64,000 bases of DNA, from the NCBI GenBank assembly GCA_028023455.1, contig JAQFVV010012509.1, positions 3,282,590 through 3,346,589 on the forward strand. Reading direction: 5' to 3'. Source of the DNA: Epiperipatus broadwayi. Lineage: Eukaryota > Onychophora > Udeonychophora > Euonychophora > Peripatidae. Below, one piece after another: positions 34,635 to 46,273 of the stretch (position 1 is the stretch's first letter; the number at the start of each line of letters is the position of its first letter). The notes below the pieces were generated by a model. The model was given only the letters and a program-made list of their open reading frames with translations. It made no database searches and was not told the origin of the DNA. The translations under genes and the position numbers were made by a program.

Positions 34635-35830
34635 TCCATTATGAACAATCCACAATAAAATCAATTGTCAACATTGTGACTGAATTTAAAAAAGATCCGC
34701 TATAGATCAGGCAAATTATTTAGTGACTGCCAAATTTAGAGCACAAATACAAGCAATATTTTTGATGCACAGATTTAAGTGCTAATCCAACAGGATATGA
34801 CAATAAAATAATGCAGAGATATTGAAACATTCTGATGATCATCATCAATGCTCTGGCCACTTAGTATTATTATTGTACTGGCCAACTAAGCACTTAATTT
34901 CTAATAAAAAAAAGTTAAATTTAATGGTTGATCTTCAAAGGTGATACCCTTGTGCAATACAAGATTATCATAAACTAGATGTCTATAACACCAACATCCA
35001 TTTAATTAAGCATTATGCACAAATCCAGCTCAGGGAGCAAGTACTTTATAATTATTACTGTGAGCCAGAGATAATTTCAGTATATAATATTTTAAACCTA
35101 TTTTAATATTAAATAAATTCACTGGAATAACTTAAAACAATGAAATATAAATTTATTGATTAGAAATAATAAAATAAAATTAAGGTCTGTTAAGTATGCT
35201 ATAAATATAAATTCATTATTCTGAATTTGATTAAAATAATACAAAAAATATGCTATCACTTTGTTATTTATGAATATTTCAAGATGTTTACATAAACACA
35301 GATGTGCCTGTAAACCAGACTGGGGTTGGGGATATTCTGCAAAGCTTGTTAAAAGCTTATTTGTGAGCTCTATATATAATAAAATGAATATATTTGAATT
35401 GTCTTAGGCTTATAAAAAATCAATTTATTTTTAAATAAGACATACATAATGACTAACTTTAGCATATATATGGTTATCCATATAAATATGTGCACACATT
35501 GGAGTTTATATCTTAATATATTTCATTTGTCAAAAAAAATAAACTTATGAAATCCATGTTATAATTTTCCAAGACAATTCAACTTCAAAAATATACAATA
35601 AAATGCCCATGTGTGGATAGAAAAAAAGTAAATAATACAAATCAAAGTTATTAATTAGTCCATTGGTAAGTAAAAGTTTTTTTTTTTAAAAAAAACAAAA
35701 CATTTTCATGTCCAATATTTAAGAATTTTTTTTTGTTTTTTCTAATTTCAAAATAAATCTTTTATGAATAATAATAGGAATTAGTCATCATTTATTATTT
35801 TTATTTTCTTATTTTATTTTTAGTTGATAA
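34635..35830 (-). repeat. Left arm of a 3.5-kb decayed palindrome
   Basis: Its complement is collinear with 37,020-38,130: AGAGCATTGATGATGATCAG, CTGGATTTGTGCATAATG, TTATTCCAGTGAAT, TTTTTTGTATTATTTTAATCAAA, AGATATAAA and TGTGTGCACA blocks occur in the same order in both. Identity is roughly 70-75% by eye with many small indels, so it is an old inverted duplication or two head-to-head copies of an unknown element. Confidence 0.7.
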
Positions 35831-37019
35831 TGTAGTCAATTTATTTATTTTTAAAACTTGTAAATTAAAGATTTTAACTGCAATGTTAAGTGTTTAAAAT
35901 AATGTCATTTTCAGCAGATTTTTTACTTACCAGATGATATCTGTTCATGAAGTTGGTCACTTTTATATATACCATATACATATATGGCCATGATAACTTT
36001 ATTCTTTGTATATAGATTAATTAGCATATGTATAAAATCATAGCATGGAAATCTGTTTTTTGGGTAATACTCGAATCTCTCAATAAGCTGGCCTCTTCTA
36101 AAACAGTAAACTGGCTTATTGATATTTTTGAGAAAGGTGAAAATCAGGTAACTGTTGACATTCAATAATATCCATTCAATATCTATAGTTTGATAGGGTT
36201 TAAATAGACAAGTTGTCTAGTACATGAATATAGGCTATGAACCACAGAAAAACTGGCCATTACTTTCATGTGAATTCAAATTCTATTGTAATGACAGCTG
36301 CTGACTTGAGACTTGACTATTCTCTTCAACCTGAGATTTGACTGTTCTCTTCAACAGCTAGTTTAGGACTTCATAATAATCATGATCTAATGATATCTTT
36401 CTTTCCAATCCATCTTTTTATAGTATATCATGGAATTTGAAAATAATAGTGTTTTTTTCTTTATCTTGATCAAAAAAACAAGTTAATGACACTTCAATTC
36501 ACCTTAATTAAAACCAAATTTTTATTTGAAAGTATTTTTAATCATCCAAACACAAAATTAGATTGCAGGATTTAAAATCAAAGAATATTATTATACTAAT
36601 TTTATCAAAAGCTTTAGTTAAAAAAAATTCTTAATGTAATTAAAAATAAATAATGGAATTTTATAATTACTACTACCATCTCTTATAATATGAAAACAAG
36701 CTTGTTTTAATCATCAAAAGCAGAATAAACATTAAATGGACCTTTTAAATTTTTGACTTAAACTACAATAATTCATAAAATTTTATATTCACAATTATTA
36801 CTTAAACTTTAACTGTTTTTCTAGTGTATATCTTTTGTAAATAAATATCTACAATAAATTTTGTGTTATTTCTACTTTTCCTTTAAACTATATATATATA
36901 TATCATTAAAAACCAGTCAATGCACAATACTATTATTCTATATGCCACGAAACATAATCATCTCATATTCTTCCTCACATGAAAATGGAAAAGAGAAATG
37001 AAGCACTTCTAAATTTATT
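35831..37019. other. Spacer between palindrome arms, with a second inverted-repeat arm
   Basis: No coding sequence; an 80-codon minus-strand frame (35,923-36,165) has no recognised domain. About 36,690-36,900 is complementary to 39,230-39,430 (TTGACTTAAACTACAATAAT, CTTTAACTGTT, CTAGTGTATAT, ATTTCTACTTTTC), so this area holds overlapping inverted copies of one repeat family. A 24-bp unit with TTGACT(A/G)TTCTCTTCAAC is duplicated at 36,308-36,356. Confidence 0.5.
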
Positions 37020-38130
37020 CACATTATTATATATAAAAGATTTTATTTTGAAATTAGAAAAGTAAAATCAGAAATAACTTTTACTGGAAATGAAGAAACA
37101 AAAACTAAATATTTTAAAAAGAACTGTCCAAACTGGACATAAAGATAATGGTTTTTTTAAAAAACATACCATTAATAATAATAGGACTAACTAATAACTT
37201 TAATTCATACTATCCTTTTTTATATGCATATATGTGTTCATTTTATGTATATTTTCAACACTGAATTATTTGTTTTGTAAAAATATAATATGAATTTAAC
37301 ATTTATTTTTATTGATGAATAAAATATCCTAAGATATAAATGCCTGTGTGTGCACACATTTGAATGTGTACCACATATATGTTAAATCTGTCATTATTTA
37401 TGTTTTATTAAAATGAATTTTTTAAAATTAGTTTATGACAATTCTAATATGTTAATTTTATTTTCTTATACAGCATGTCTTTGTACTCATATAGATGTGT
37501 TTTATCTAAACATTTTAATAACTTATTTTTTGTATTATTTTAATCAAAATCAGAATGATAAATTAATATTTATAACATGCTTAACACTTCTCTCATTTTA
37601 TTGTTATTGTTGTAAACTAATACATTTATATATTGTTTTATGTTATTCCAGTGAATATTTATTTAATTTTAAAATAGGATTAAAATATTATATGTTGGTA
37701 TACAGTTATAGTGTTTTTGCTTCCTGAACTGGATTTGTGCATAATGGTTACTTATATGGATATTGGGATTATGCTGATTTTTGGACATTCAGGTGATAAT
37801 TCTGAATGGCACAAAAGTATATTCTTTAAAGTCCAGGCACTGCATTTTAATTTTATTTTTATTAGAAATTAAGTTTATAGTTGGCTAGTGCATTAACAGT
37901 AATATACGGCCAGAGCATTGATGATGATCAGCATAGTTCAGTGTCTAAGTATTTTTTTATATTTTGATGGATTGGCACTTAAATATGTGCATCCAAATTA
38001 TTGTTATATAATCTACCTCAAGTTTTGTAGTGGCCAGATAGGTGTCCTACTTATAGTGGATCCATTTCAAATCTAGCCACAAGGTTGACTGTTGATTTTA
38101 TTTTTATTGATTGTTCATTATGATGAATGA
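37020..38130 (+). repeat. Right arm of the 3.5-kb decayed palindrome
   Basis: Complement of 34,635-35,830. A 104-codon hydrophobic frame (37,413-37,727) falls in this arm but is not open in the partner arm, so it is treated as chance in A+T-rich DNA. Confidence 0.7.
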
Positions 38131-40884
38131 TTGGAGGATTGTTTAATACTGTGTGAACTTGTATTTAGTCTTTTTTTGTTGATCTCTCATGGCATGCTCA
38201 TTCCTTATAAATTGAAATTTAATTGTCTATGGGGATGATGATGGTTTCCCATCTCATAATTTATTCCCTGATCATTTTGTACAATTACAAGTGGGTAACC
38301 CAATTGTGGGACCATGTAACCCCTGTCACTCCTCTATCTCTATACCATTACAAAAATGGCTGCCCAACTGTGGGCCCAATAAGGATCAGGTTCTGGTAGC
38401 CACTACTAAAAAAAATGATCACACAATTTAATCTCAAATATAACTACACCTAAAAAACAAAACTATTTTGATGTGGAATTAATTTTAAAATTCAAATAGT
38501 GTGAAATATATAATAAGAGAATATATAAAAATTTGTTATTTAATGATTATTGACAGATTCTAAAATACTGGTATTAGTATATATATAAGGAGTTCATATT
38601 TAAAGTAGAATAGAAAATCTACGATTTTAGAGATTGGATTGAGTTTTTGACTGTTGGAGATTGTTTAGCTGTACTTTCAGTTTTGATGTTGGACGGAGGG
38701 TTTTATCATTGGCATGAGGATACTCCAAGGAATGTTTTATTTCAGGCATTGTGCCAACCCACTTTCATATTATCTGTTACTTCTCAGTTCAGTCAACTAG
38801 TCTTACTATAATTCCCAAGTCTAAGTCTCTAAAAAGAGGACCAAGATATAGTTATGTATTTACCAGCCCCTAAGACTCAAAGGAGCAGGGCTTTGTAAAG
38901 ATTTTTACATTATTTCAAGTTGTAAGTACCTTATAGTGTCTAAATTGAGGTAATTCTTTTGGGGTTCATGCTATATTGTGTACTTATAGCCCAATGGCTG
39001 AATTCTTTATTTATCTCAGTATTGCATGTCACTATGCATTTTTTGGCTGATAGATCCTGTCAAATCTCTGGAAAAAGTGATGAGTATAGGGTATGAGATA
39101 TGAACTTTGTTTTAATTATATACGTATATCACATAAGGTATTGTTAAGAGTGTGTTTCATTTGTCTTCCACATGAGGAGAAATATCTGACAATTATGTCA
39201 CATGGTATACAACATATTACTATGTGTGCACATACATGTATATATAAAGTTTAAAAGAAAAGTAGAAATAAAACACAAACAAAATTTATTAGAGATATTC
39301 ATTTATAAAATATATACACTGGAATAACAGTTAAGGTTGAAGTAATAATTTTGAGCGTAAAATTATAAATTATTGTAGTTTAAGTCAAACATTTAAAAGA
39401 TCTACTTTATTATAATCTGGAAAAATTAGAATTTCGGTTTTTAAGCAATGATTTAAATAAAAACTGTTTACATCACGTTAGTCTTTGATTTTAATTAAGT
39501 ATATCATATATATAAAAAAGAGATTCACATAAAATACATTAAGGGTGCATTTTTAGAAAATATTTTCTGTATAAAACATAGCTATTTTCATTGACTAAAT
39601 TCCATAATGTTTCATTAATATGATATCACTTTAAAATTATATCAGTTTTTATATTTAAAGGTTCCAATTCCAAGTCTTCCATATTAATTTGAAAAAAAAA
39701 ATTTGCAATTTTAGCAGGTGAATCCTCATCTGTAGAAATGAAAGGATTTGTGGAAATTATTACAAATAAAACTAATTTAAAATTTTTTTGAAATACAAAA
39801 ATAAAATATTCTAAAAATGTTGAGTACAAAGTATCATAGAACTATTATTGTCAGCAAAATTTCCAATATTATAATTGCAATTACACCACATTTCGAAACG
39901 CTCATTGGTGAAGTTAGAAAAATCAAAATTAAATAGGCTTAGCACATTCAAGGTCTTTTAACCTCATATTCATAGCCAAAAAATTAAAAATGTTGTAGTG
40001 GTGTTGATGTTTGCTAATGTATGCAAATTAGTCTTCACATGCAAAACAATTTTATTATAAACAGATCAATCAGCTTGACCACTTCTTAGAGATAGAGAAA
40101 CACATATCTTTTCTATTAATGGTGTGTGGATCATTTATGATGTAGTATGCCTCCTTTATTTTTCTTTTGCAGTCATTTCTCTCAGTGCATACAATCTGAA
40201 GGTTGGAGGTTCAAACCTGTGAACAGCTGCCTTTTCATGCTCTAAGAATATTGATGTGCAGTCGCTTTTGAGCTCTTGTAGCTCTATTATTAACAGGGGC
40301 TTTCATTTCTCAATAATACACAGTGTTGCAGCCTACCTGTGGGCATGAGTTGACAAATGCAAAAAATTGTTTTAATTAATAATATAACTTCAATAGTATT
40401 AATTAAGCTTTGAATGAATTTACTGCATGCATTGATTCAACATCATAGTGACTTATTGCTTTGCATTTCCATATTTAATTCATTAAAATTTATCAGTTAA
40501 AAAAATCTAACATCAAGTAGTCAAATTTTGACTTCTAATTTTAAATAATTTTTCGGGACTTTAGCAGAATTAATGAAAAGCTAAAACCTCAAATATTAAT
40601 CCTTTGTTAAGCAGTCGCACTTGTAAGTGAACACAATTACTATGCAAAATGATTAAGCATTACTTAAGGAATGGCCAGACAGTTCTGGCATGGAACAGAA
40701 AAAATATAATTTTTTTTTAATTATATAAGAAAAAATATTAATAATTTAAATAAATGTATATTATTTGTATTAGACAATTTTTACAGTTTATTCTTTCTGA
40801 TTACACTTATTATTTTGCAATGTGTAAATTGACAACATTTTATATCATATTAGAATAATAATAAAATAATAATGAAAACAGTAA
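38131..40884. other. Non-coding DNA with one inverted-repeat arm
   Basis: 39,230-39,430 is the inverted partner of 36,690-36,900. A tRNA-B-box-like GGAGGTTCAAACC at 40,207-40,219 follows CAATCTGAAGG, suggesting an old tRNA-derived remnant, but no full cloverleaf can be drawn. No coding sequence. Confidence 0.4.
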
Positions 40885-41095
40885 AAAACTCTCCAGACAG
40901 TAATGCAAGCATTAAAACTAGTCTGGAGGTATTAGATGAGTAAGTATTAGATAGGGATATTAGGTATAAACCTTCTAGCATCTGTTGATCACCATGGCTT
41001 GCACTGGGTGCACTACTGTCTGAAGAGTTTGCTATTGTTTTAACAGCTTGTGTAAATATAGGAAATGGTCATGTGATGTTTTAATGGTCTAATAA
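40885..41095 (+). mobile_element. Hammerhead family-1 repeat, ribozyme truncated
   Basis: Has AAAACTAGTCTGGAGGTATT (stem III palindrome, cleavage site and stem I 3' strand) and then the usual 3' part to GGTCATGTGATGTTTTAATG, but the CTGATGA half is missing. It is preceded by AAAACTCTCCAGACAGTAAT, the inverted terminal block, so it is a collapsed foldback dimer like 14,736-15,106. Confidence 0.65.
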
Positions 41096-41227
41096 AAAAA
41101 TGTATGAATAGCTATTTTTTTTTTTTTGCTACTGTTTCATTTCTGGAACAATTTTATTATTTTTTTTAAAATTGCTGCACTTCTCAAATTTGAAAAAAAA
41201 AAACAACAATGTGGTCTGATTGTGTTT

Positions 41228-41803
41228 TCTGGAAAGTTTGTGATGATGGTAATCTAGCTGTATTTTTATATTGGACTATTTCCATCATCCAATATGAGTA
41301 TTGAAGGTCTTTAGAAAAATTTAATTTTATTTAAATATTCCAAATACATTCAACTGTTAGTAATAGCATATCAAACAGGTTAGTATATGCACAACATTTT
41401 GAGAGGTATTATTCTCCCCTCTTCTTCAGGTGTTGCTGGCCTGACTAGTGACAGTACCAGCATGGGATTCGAACCTGGATCCTTAGATTCTTGAGTATTA
41501 AATTTTAAGCTAATGCTCTAACCAGGATGACTCAGTTGGGTAGAGTGCTACCTTAAAATTCAATACTCAAAGAATCTAAGAGTCCAGGTTTGATTCACAT
41601 GCAAGTACTGTCACTGGTCAGACCAGCAACACTTGACGAAGAGAGAGAATAATACCGAAATGTTGTGCATATACTAACCTGTTTGATGTGCTATTACTAA
41701 CAGATGAATGTATTTGGAATATTTAAATAAAGTTAAATTTTTGTAAAGTCATTCAATACACATATTAGATAATGGAAATCGTCCAATATAAAAATACAAA
41801 TGT
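41228..41803. mobile_element. Penelope-type terminal repeats in head-to-head pair with tRNA-like promoters
   Basis: Two copies of one about 290-bp repeat meet tail-out at 41,528. Each holds ACTGTCACTGGTCAG-like and CAGCAACAC blocks, the ATAATACC...AAATGTTGTGCATATAC block common near Penelope-element ends, and TATTGGAATATTTAAATA. Near the centre is a tRNA-like region: A box GACTCAGTTGGGTAGAGTGC (41,529-41,548) and B box GGTTTGATTC (41,587) in the right copy, and a perfect B box GGTTCGAATCC (41,475-41,465, minus) in the left copy. There is no coding sequence between them. Confidence 0.7.
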
Positions 41804-43095
41804 GGAAAATAAATTTAAATGAAAGATGTCCTCTTCTCTTATTGTCTTTCATATTTCCAATAACTATTGCTAGGATGAAAATAACTTTTAGTAAATTAAA
41901 AATAATAAAAGATTTCAAAAGAGATTTAATTGATCAAACTAAACTTAAAGATGTTAAAATGCTCCCAATATAGTATATGGAGAAAAAGAAGGAATTGGTG
42001 ATTTTACAAATGCAATGATGTATAAAAATGATTTTTTAATATGTGAATTTATTAATTTGCTTTATACGATAAATAATTAAAAATTTTAATGTGAATAAAT
42101 GAGAACAAAAATTTAATATTTTTAATTTTTGGGGAGAGAAGCTTTTGAAACAGTTGTTTTTGAGTCTAATTTTTATACCTATGCCACTGTATTGTACCGA
42201 AAACTAATTTTAAAAAAACTCATCATCTAGAATGTGGCGTTGTGTTTTTATTTTGTAAACCGAGACTTTGCTCACACATTTAAAATACCCCTTTTACTTC
42301 ATCCATTTTGTAATAATTGATAATTAGACAGGTTATTGATGGATGTGAATGCCACTTTCCAAAGGAGGGTTTAAGAAACGAGCAGCTGTATTAACATCGC
42401 GTGATAACATTCTCACTAAACACTCAGCCTGAAAATGTTTTTCTCACGAGATAAGATAAATTTTTTAAAGAGGTCAAAATGGCATATTACTAATAAATTC
42501 AACATTATTGTTTAATAATAATAACTAACTACAAATCAAAATTATAACACATCCAAATTACCCATCAGCCTTGAATATACTCATCATGTTAAATACAACT
42601 AACCTAAATAACTTCCTTATAGGTCTTAGGCCTTTTCAATAAGATAAGATAACAATTAACCACTGAAGATTTCTTTATGACATAAAGTAAAAAAAATTCT
42701 TATCACTTTCTTTTTTTTATAACAAAACAGTTTCATTTAAATCTTCATAACAGTTCCTTTGTTTCAAAAAATCTTTCTTCCTTTATATTTCAAGTGGAAA
42801 TTCTACGTGTCTCATAAATAAAGATTTTTTTCTTAAAACAAAAACAGAACAATGTAAATTTCTCTTCATACAAACGGATTTCCATTATACACACATAAAG
42901 AATATAGACCCATATTCTTAATAAAGAGTCTAAAACAAGCCAAATTAAGTAAATAAAACAAAACATTCCTTAATAATTTTAATCAAATAATTACAATCCT
43001 CCTTGATTGAGATTTTCAGTCTGCGATGGAAACAGGTTTAATACAGGTAAGTAATAGCTAGAAATACCCACTTAATAAATGTTATTTATAAGCAA
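41804..43095. other. Non-coding DNA
   Basis: A+T-rich sequence in which no gene, RNA or repeat copy could be recognised. Confidence 0.55.
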
Positions 43096-43425
43096 ATGAG
43101 CTTGGATTGAAAATATTGCATTTTCAATTTCATTCTCATAGTTTTGTAGTTAAGTAGAGATAAAAGGTGGATGCTGGATTAGATACTAAGATCTAAGTGC
43201 AGTGCTCTCAGATCCAAGGCTCCTCACTGACGAAAGCCACAAGCTAGAAACTAGTCTGGAGATATTGGATGAGTAGGCACTAGATAGGGATTTTTTGCAC
43301 GTCTTCTGGCATCCATTGATTATCCTGGCTTGCACTGCGTAGCACTAGTGTATGGAGAGTTTTTGCCTGTTTTAATAACAGTTATGAGCAAGCATAAGAA
43401 ATGGTGATCATGTGATGTTTTCATC
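43096..43425 (+). mobile_element. Hammerhead-bearing repeat, family 1, best-preserved copy
   Basis: About 325-330 bp from ATGAGCTTGGATTGAAAATA to GATCATGTGATGTTTTCATC. Order: a small hairpin (GAAAATATTGCATTTTC), TTAGATACTAAGATCTAAGT, the hammerhead (43,212-43,270), then GGCACTAGATAGGGA, TCTGGCATCCATTGATTA and GAGAGTTTTTGCCTG. Five other loci in the window carry parts of the same unit. There is no coding capacity and no clear A-rich tail or target duplication, so the mode of spread is open; similarity to retrozymes rests on the ribozyme and size. Confidence 0.75.
43212..43270 (+). ncRNA. Hammerhead ribozyme, family 1, core intact
   Basis: Stem I distal ATCCAA (43,212-43,217) with TTGGAT (43,265-43,270); internal loop GGC/TA; proximal TCCTCA with TGGAGA (one C-A mismatch); core CTGACGA (43,227-43,233); stem II AGC-CACAA-GCT; GAAA (43,247-43,250); palindromic stem III ACTAGT (43,250-43,255); cleavage-site C at 43,256. 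Type I topology. Position 10.1-11.1 is A-A in most copies, unlike the usual G-C, so catalytic strength is uncertain. The two-base-pair stem III would need dimerisation. Confidence 0.65.
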
Positions 43426-44494
43426 TTGTGCAAAGCATCTCTTCAAATGGTTTGACCACTGACAGCTCTACATGAAAACTTTAACCCACCATGTAATTAC
43501 TTTCTAACACATAAATTATGCAGAAGTTGGTGGGGTAATTTACTGAGCAAACTTTTCAAAATTACTATTTCATAGTTGGCCTTTTTTCCTTTTTCAAATG
43601 TTCTGGTTTACCATTGTTTGCTCTGAGTCAATTGCGACCATTCAGAGATTAAAATTTCCAAGCTGCCACTCCAGATTTCTCATTGCCCTTTCTCTCCAAA
43701 AAAAAAAAAATGTAAAAAAACCCTTGATTTTAAAAGCTATTACCACATGATTCGAATCCTTCTCATATCTAATTACAATTTATTAATTAAGGTTTTTTCA
43801 GTACTTATATAAAAAAATTTTAATTAAACAAACAGACAAAAATTAACATAAACATGTTATTTTATCAATAGTCATTCCTCAACTAAAATATTAGCATCCA
43901 GATTTATATTGTTCTACTAGTGTAAATTCTTTTCTATTATCTATAACAGAATATTAAGCAATGATGTTTCATCTTGCTGCATTACAGCTATTTATAATAT
44001 TCTATTCTCAGCCATGTTCTCCAATGAAAAAAACAACAATATGGCATTTCTTTCGAATGTCTTTGAGATAATGAATCAGTATTCCATGAAAATCATGCGC
44101 AATTTTAACTATAGAATGCTTTTTACATAATCTGCTGCTATTCATTTGCTTGACTTACCAAAGAGGTTAGTAACCATGGTATCACTAAATCATGCAAGTT
44201 GAAGAATATCCTGAGTGATTTTATGATCCTGCTGGCATATTTTCAGAAAAGTATCATTAATTATATGTTTTCAGTGGTTTTTTAAAATTATATTGATGAA
44301 TATGTCTTATCTCCATACAATAAATGTGGCAAAAATACAGATCCCCCCCCCCCCAAAAAAAAAAAACTATTTTAGTTGAAGTAGTAAAACCAATAAAATA
44401 TCACATAAAATCAATAAAATTTCACATTACTACAACTTACATATTGCCATTTCAACAGCATCCTTTTTTTCTTTCACAACAACTATACCATCTA
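43426..44494. other. Non-coding DNA
   Basis: No gene recognised. A C12/A12 homopolymer pair lies at about 44,343-44,366. Confidence 0.5.
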
Positions 44495-44640
44495 GTGTAA
44501 GATTTAATAACTAATGATGTCAAGATTCGTAGCTCCTCACTGATGAAAGCTATAAACTTGAAATCAGTCTGGAAATATTGAATAGGATAGTACTTAATAG
44601 AAACTTATTAAGTATTTTTTTCTGGTATCAATTAGTTACT
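44495..44640 (+). mobile_element. Hammerhead family-1 repeat fragment
   Basis: Starts near AGTGTAAGATTTAATAACTA and runs through the ribozyme (44,525-44,583) to TTTTTTTCTGGTATCAATTAGTTA, the equivalent of CTTCTGGCATCCATTGATTA in other copies. Lies directly before the LINE at 44,690. Confidence 0.6.
44525..44583 (+). ncRNA. Hammerhead ribozyme, family 1, consensus core
   Basis: Core CTGATGA (44,540-44,546) and GAAA (44,560-44,563) are both canonical. Stem II is AAG-CTATAAA-CTT with an A-T pair at 10.1-11.1. Distal stem I pairs ATTC with GAAT. Proximal stem I has two mismatches, and the stem III palindrome has drifted to ATCAGT. The cleavage-site C is 44,569. Probably a weak or dead ribozyme, but it shows that the family's core was CTGATGA...GAAA. 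Confidence 0.55.
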
Positions 44641-44711
44641 AAAATTTATAGTAGGTGATATAGCTGTAGAGAAAAAAAAGTTTAGTTGAAATAGTTAGGT
44701 CAGAGAGAGTA

Positions 44712-44990
44712 ATGGATGAATATATAGAATTGATTAGGAATTTGAGTAAGATTAAAGGAAGAGTAGGTATAGTTGGATTATTACCAAGATTTGACAAGGG
44801 GCATTTGTTAGATAGGGCATGTTCTATAAATGAGAGATTGAAAAAATTGTGTGAAAGAAGTAATGTTATGTTTGTGATGTATGAGATTGGTTTATTGGAA
44901 AGAGGAAATTATATAGTAAAGATGGATTGCACTTAGGAAAACAAGGAAGTGAAGTTTTAGAGAGTCTGATGTTTAAAGAATATAATTCGG
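44712..44990 (+). pseudogene. SGNH-hydrolase-like domain of the LINE, one frameshift
   Basis: Encodes GIVGLLPRFDKGHLLDRACS, then SINERLKKLCERSNVMFVMY, the usual central block of LINE-encoded SGNH domains, and after a frame change near 44,918 KDGLHLGKQGSEVLESLM, the C-terminal Asp-x-x-His catalytic block. The N-terminal GDS block is not present, so the domain is truncated at the 5' end. Confidence 0.65.
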
Positions 44991-45225
44991 GAAACTTTTA
45001 AAGAGGGGTGGCCTTTTAAATTATAGTATTATCAAAAAGAAGAAGAATGGATAGGATGTAAGAAATAAGCAAAAGAAAGTTGTTTTAGATAGTGTAGATG
45101 TGGAGAGGGAATGGATCTGTAAGATTAATGGCAAGAAAGTTTTTTATAAATGTAATTGAGAAGAAAGAATCAAAACAATTTATAAAAGAGTAGTTAGGAC
45201 AGAAGAAATTGTTAAAATCGGGTAT

Positions 45226-46122
45226 TTGAATATGCAAGGTGGTAGAAAACCAGAAAAGTGGCTGGAATTAAACAAAGCAATTGAAAATAAAGAGCTTGAG
45301 GTGTTAGCAGTAGTGGAAACACATCTAATAGAAGACGAAGAGCCTATTTTGGAAGATTTGATATGGCAGGGTATAAATAGAAAAAAAAAAGATAAAAGGG
45401 GTGGTGGTATAGGTGTTATATCGAAAAAGTATTTAAATATTGTTAAATGTCAAAAACATTTGTGGTTTGAAATAAAGTTGGGTAGACAGGAATGGATGGT
45501 GGCTGTAGTATATATAGCCACTGGAGATAGTCAAACTGTAATGGACTGGAACAGTAGCACATATGAATGCTTAGTTAAGGATATACAGAGTTTTAAAGAA
45601 AAGAGGAAGAGAATAATGGTTATAGGGGATATGAATGGGCATATTAAAGAAATTGATGATGTAGATAATAAGAATGGTCAGTTTTTGAAGGAATTTTGTC
45701 AAAGAGTGAATTTGAGAATTAGAAATTTATCAAATATTTATGAGGGACAATACCCATGGTCTAGGAATAATATATTTCACACAATAGATTATGTATTGGT
45801 AGAGAAAGAGGGAATGAATAAAATATGGAAAATTGGGGTGTTTGATAATGAAGAGAGAGTTTGTAATAGTGATTATAACATTATTGTAATAGAAATGGTT
45901 AGTAAAGTGATGGAGGATAGAAATAAAGGTAGAAATAATAGTGAAAGGTGTGAATGGAGAGTGAATGATAAGAATAAGTTGGAAGAGTATAAAAAACAAG
46001 TTGAAGAAGCCATGGAACAGTTGGTTGAGGATAAGTATAAAAACTGGTGTGGTGAAATAGAAAAAGTGGCAAAGAGGGTTTTAGTTGAGAATATGCAGAA
46101 GAATAAAAGTAATAAAAAATGA
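45226..46122 (+). CDS. LINE endonuclease domain (exonuclease-endonuclease-phosphatase fold)
   Basis: A 298-codon open frame. NMQGGRKPEKW is the N-terminal block, LAVVETHL carries the catalytic Glu, VVYIATGDSQ and MVIGDMNGHI (Asp/Asn block) follow, then HTIDYVLV and NSDYNIIVIE in place of the usual SDH, with His replaced by Tyr, so the nuclease is likely inactive. In LINEs this domain nicks target DNA for target-primed reverse transcription. The remaining about 70 residues are a charged linker towards the reverse transcriptase. Confidence 0.8.
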   Translation: MNMQGGRKPEKWLELNKAIENKELEVLAVVETHLIEDEEPILEDLIWQGINRKKKDKRGGGIGVISKKYLNIVKCQKHLWFEIKLGRQEWMVAVVYIATGDSQTVMDWNSSTYECLVKDIQSFKEKRKRIMVIGDMNGHIKEIDDVDNKNGQFLKEFCQRVNLRIRNLSNIYEGQYPWSRNNIFHTIDYVLVEKEGMNKIWKIGVFDNEERVCNSDYNIIVIEMVSKVMEDRNKGRNNSERCEWRVNDKNKLEEYKKQVEEAMEQLVEDKYKNWCGEIEKVAKRVLVENMQKNKSNKK

Positions 46123-46273
46123 GAGTTAGTAAAGGTGTAAAAGAGAGGAAAGAAGCATGCAGAGAATATAAGTGTGCTATTAAGAACAAAGAAAGTGAAA
46201 ACAATATTAATGCTAAATGGGGAAAGTACTTAGAAAAAAAAGAAGTTGGCTAAAATGGATAATTATATAGAGG

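Noticed and set aside
34840-34870. CTGATGATCATCATCAATGC as a hammerhead core
   Set aside because: No GAAA follows at a suitable distance and no stem I can be drawn; it is an ATC/GAT repeat within the palindrome arm.
37413-37727. 104-codon hydrophobic ORF
   Set aside because: It lies in one arm of the decayed palindrome, is not open in the other arm, and has composition expected from A+T-rich DNA.
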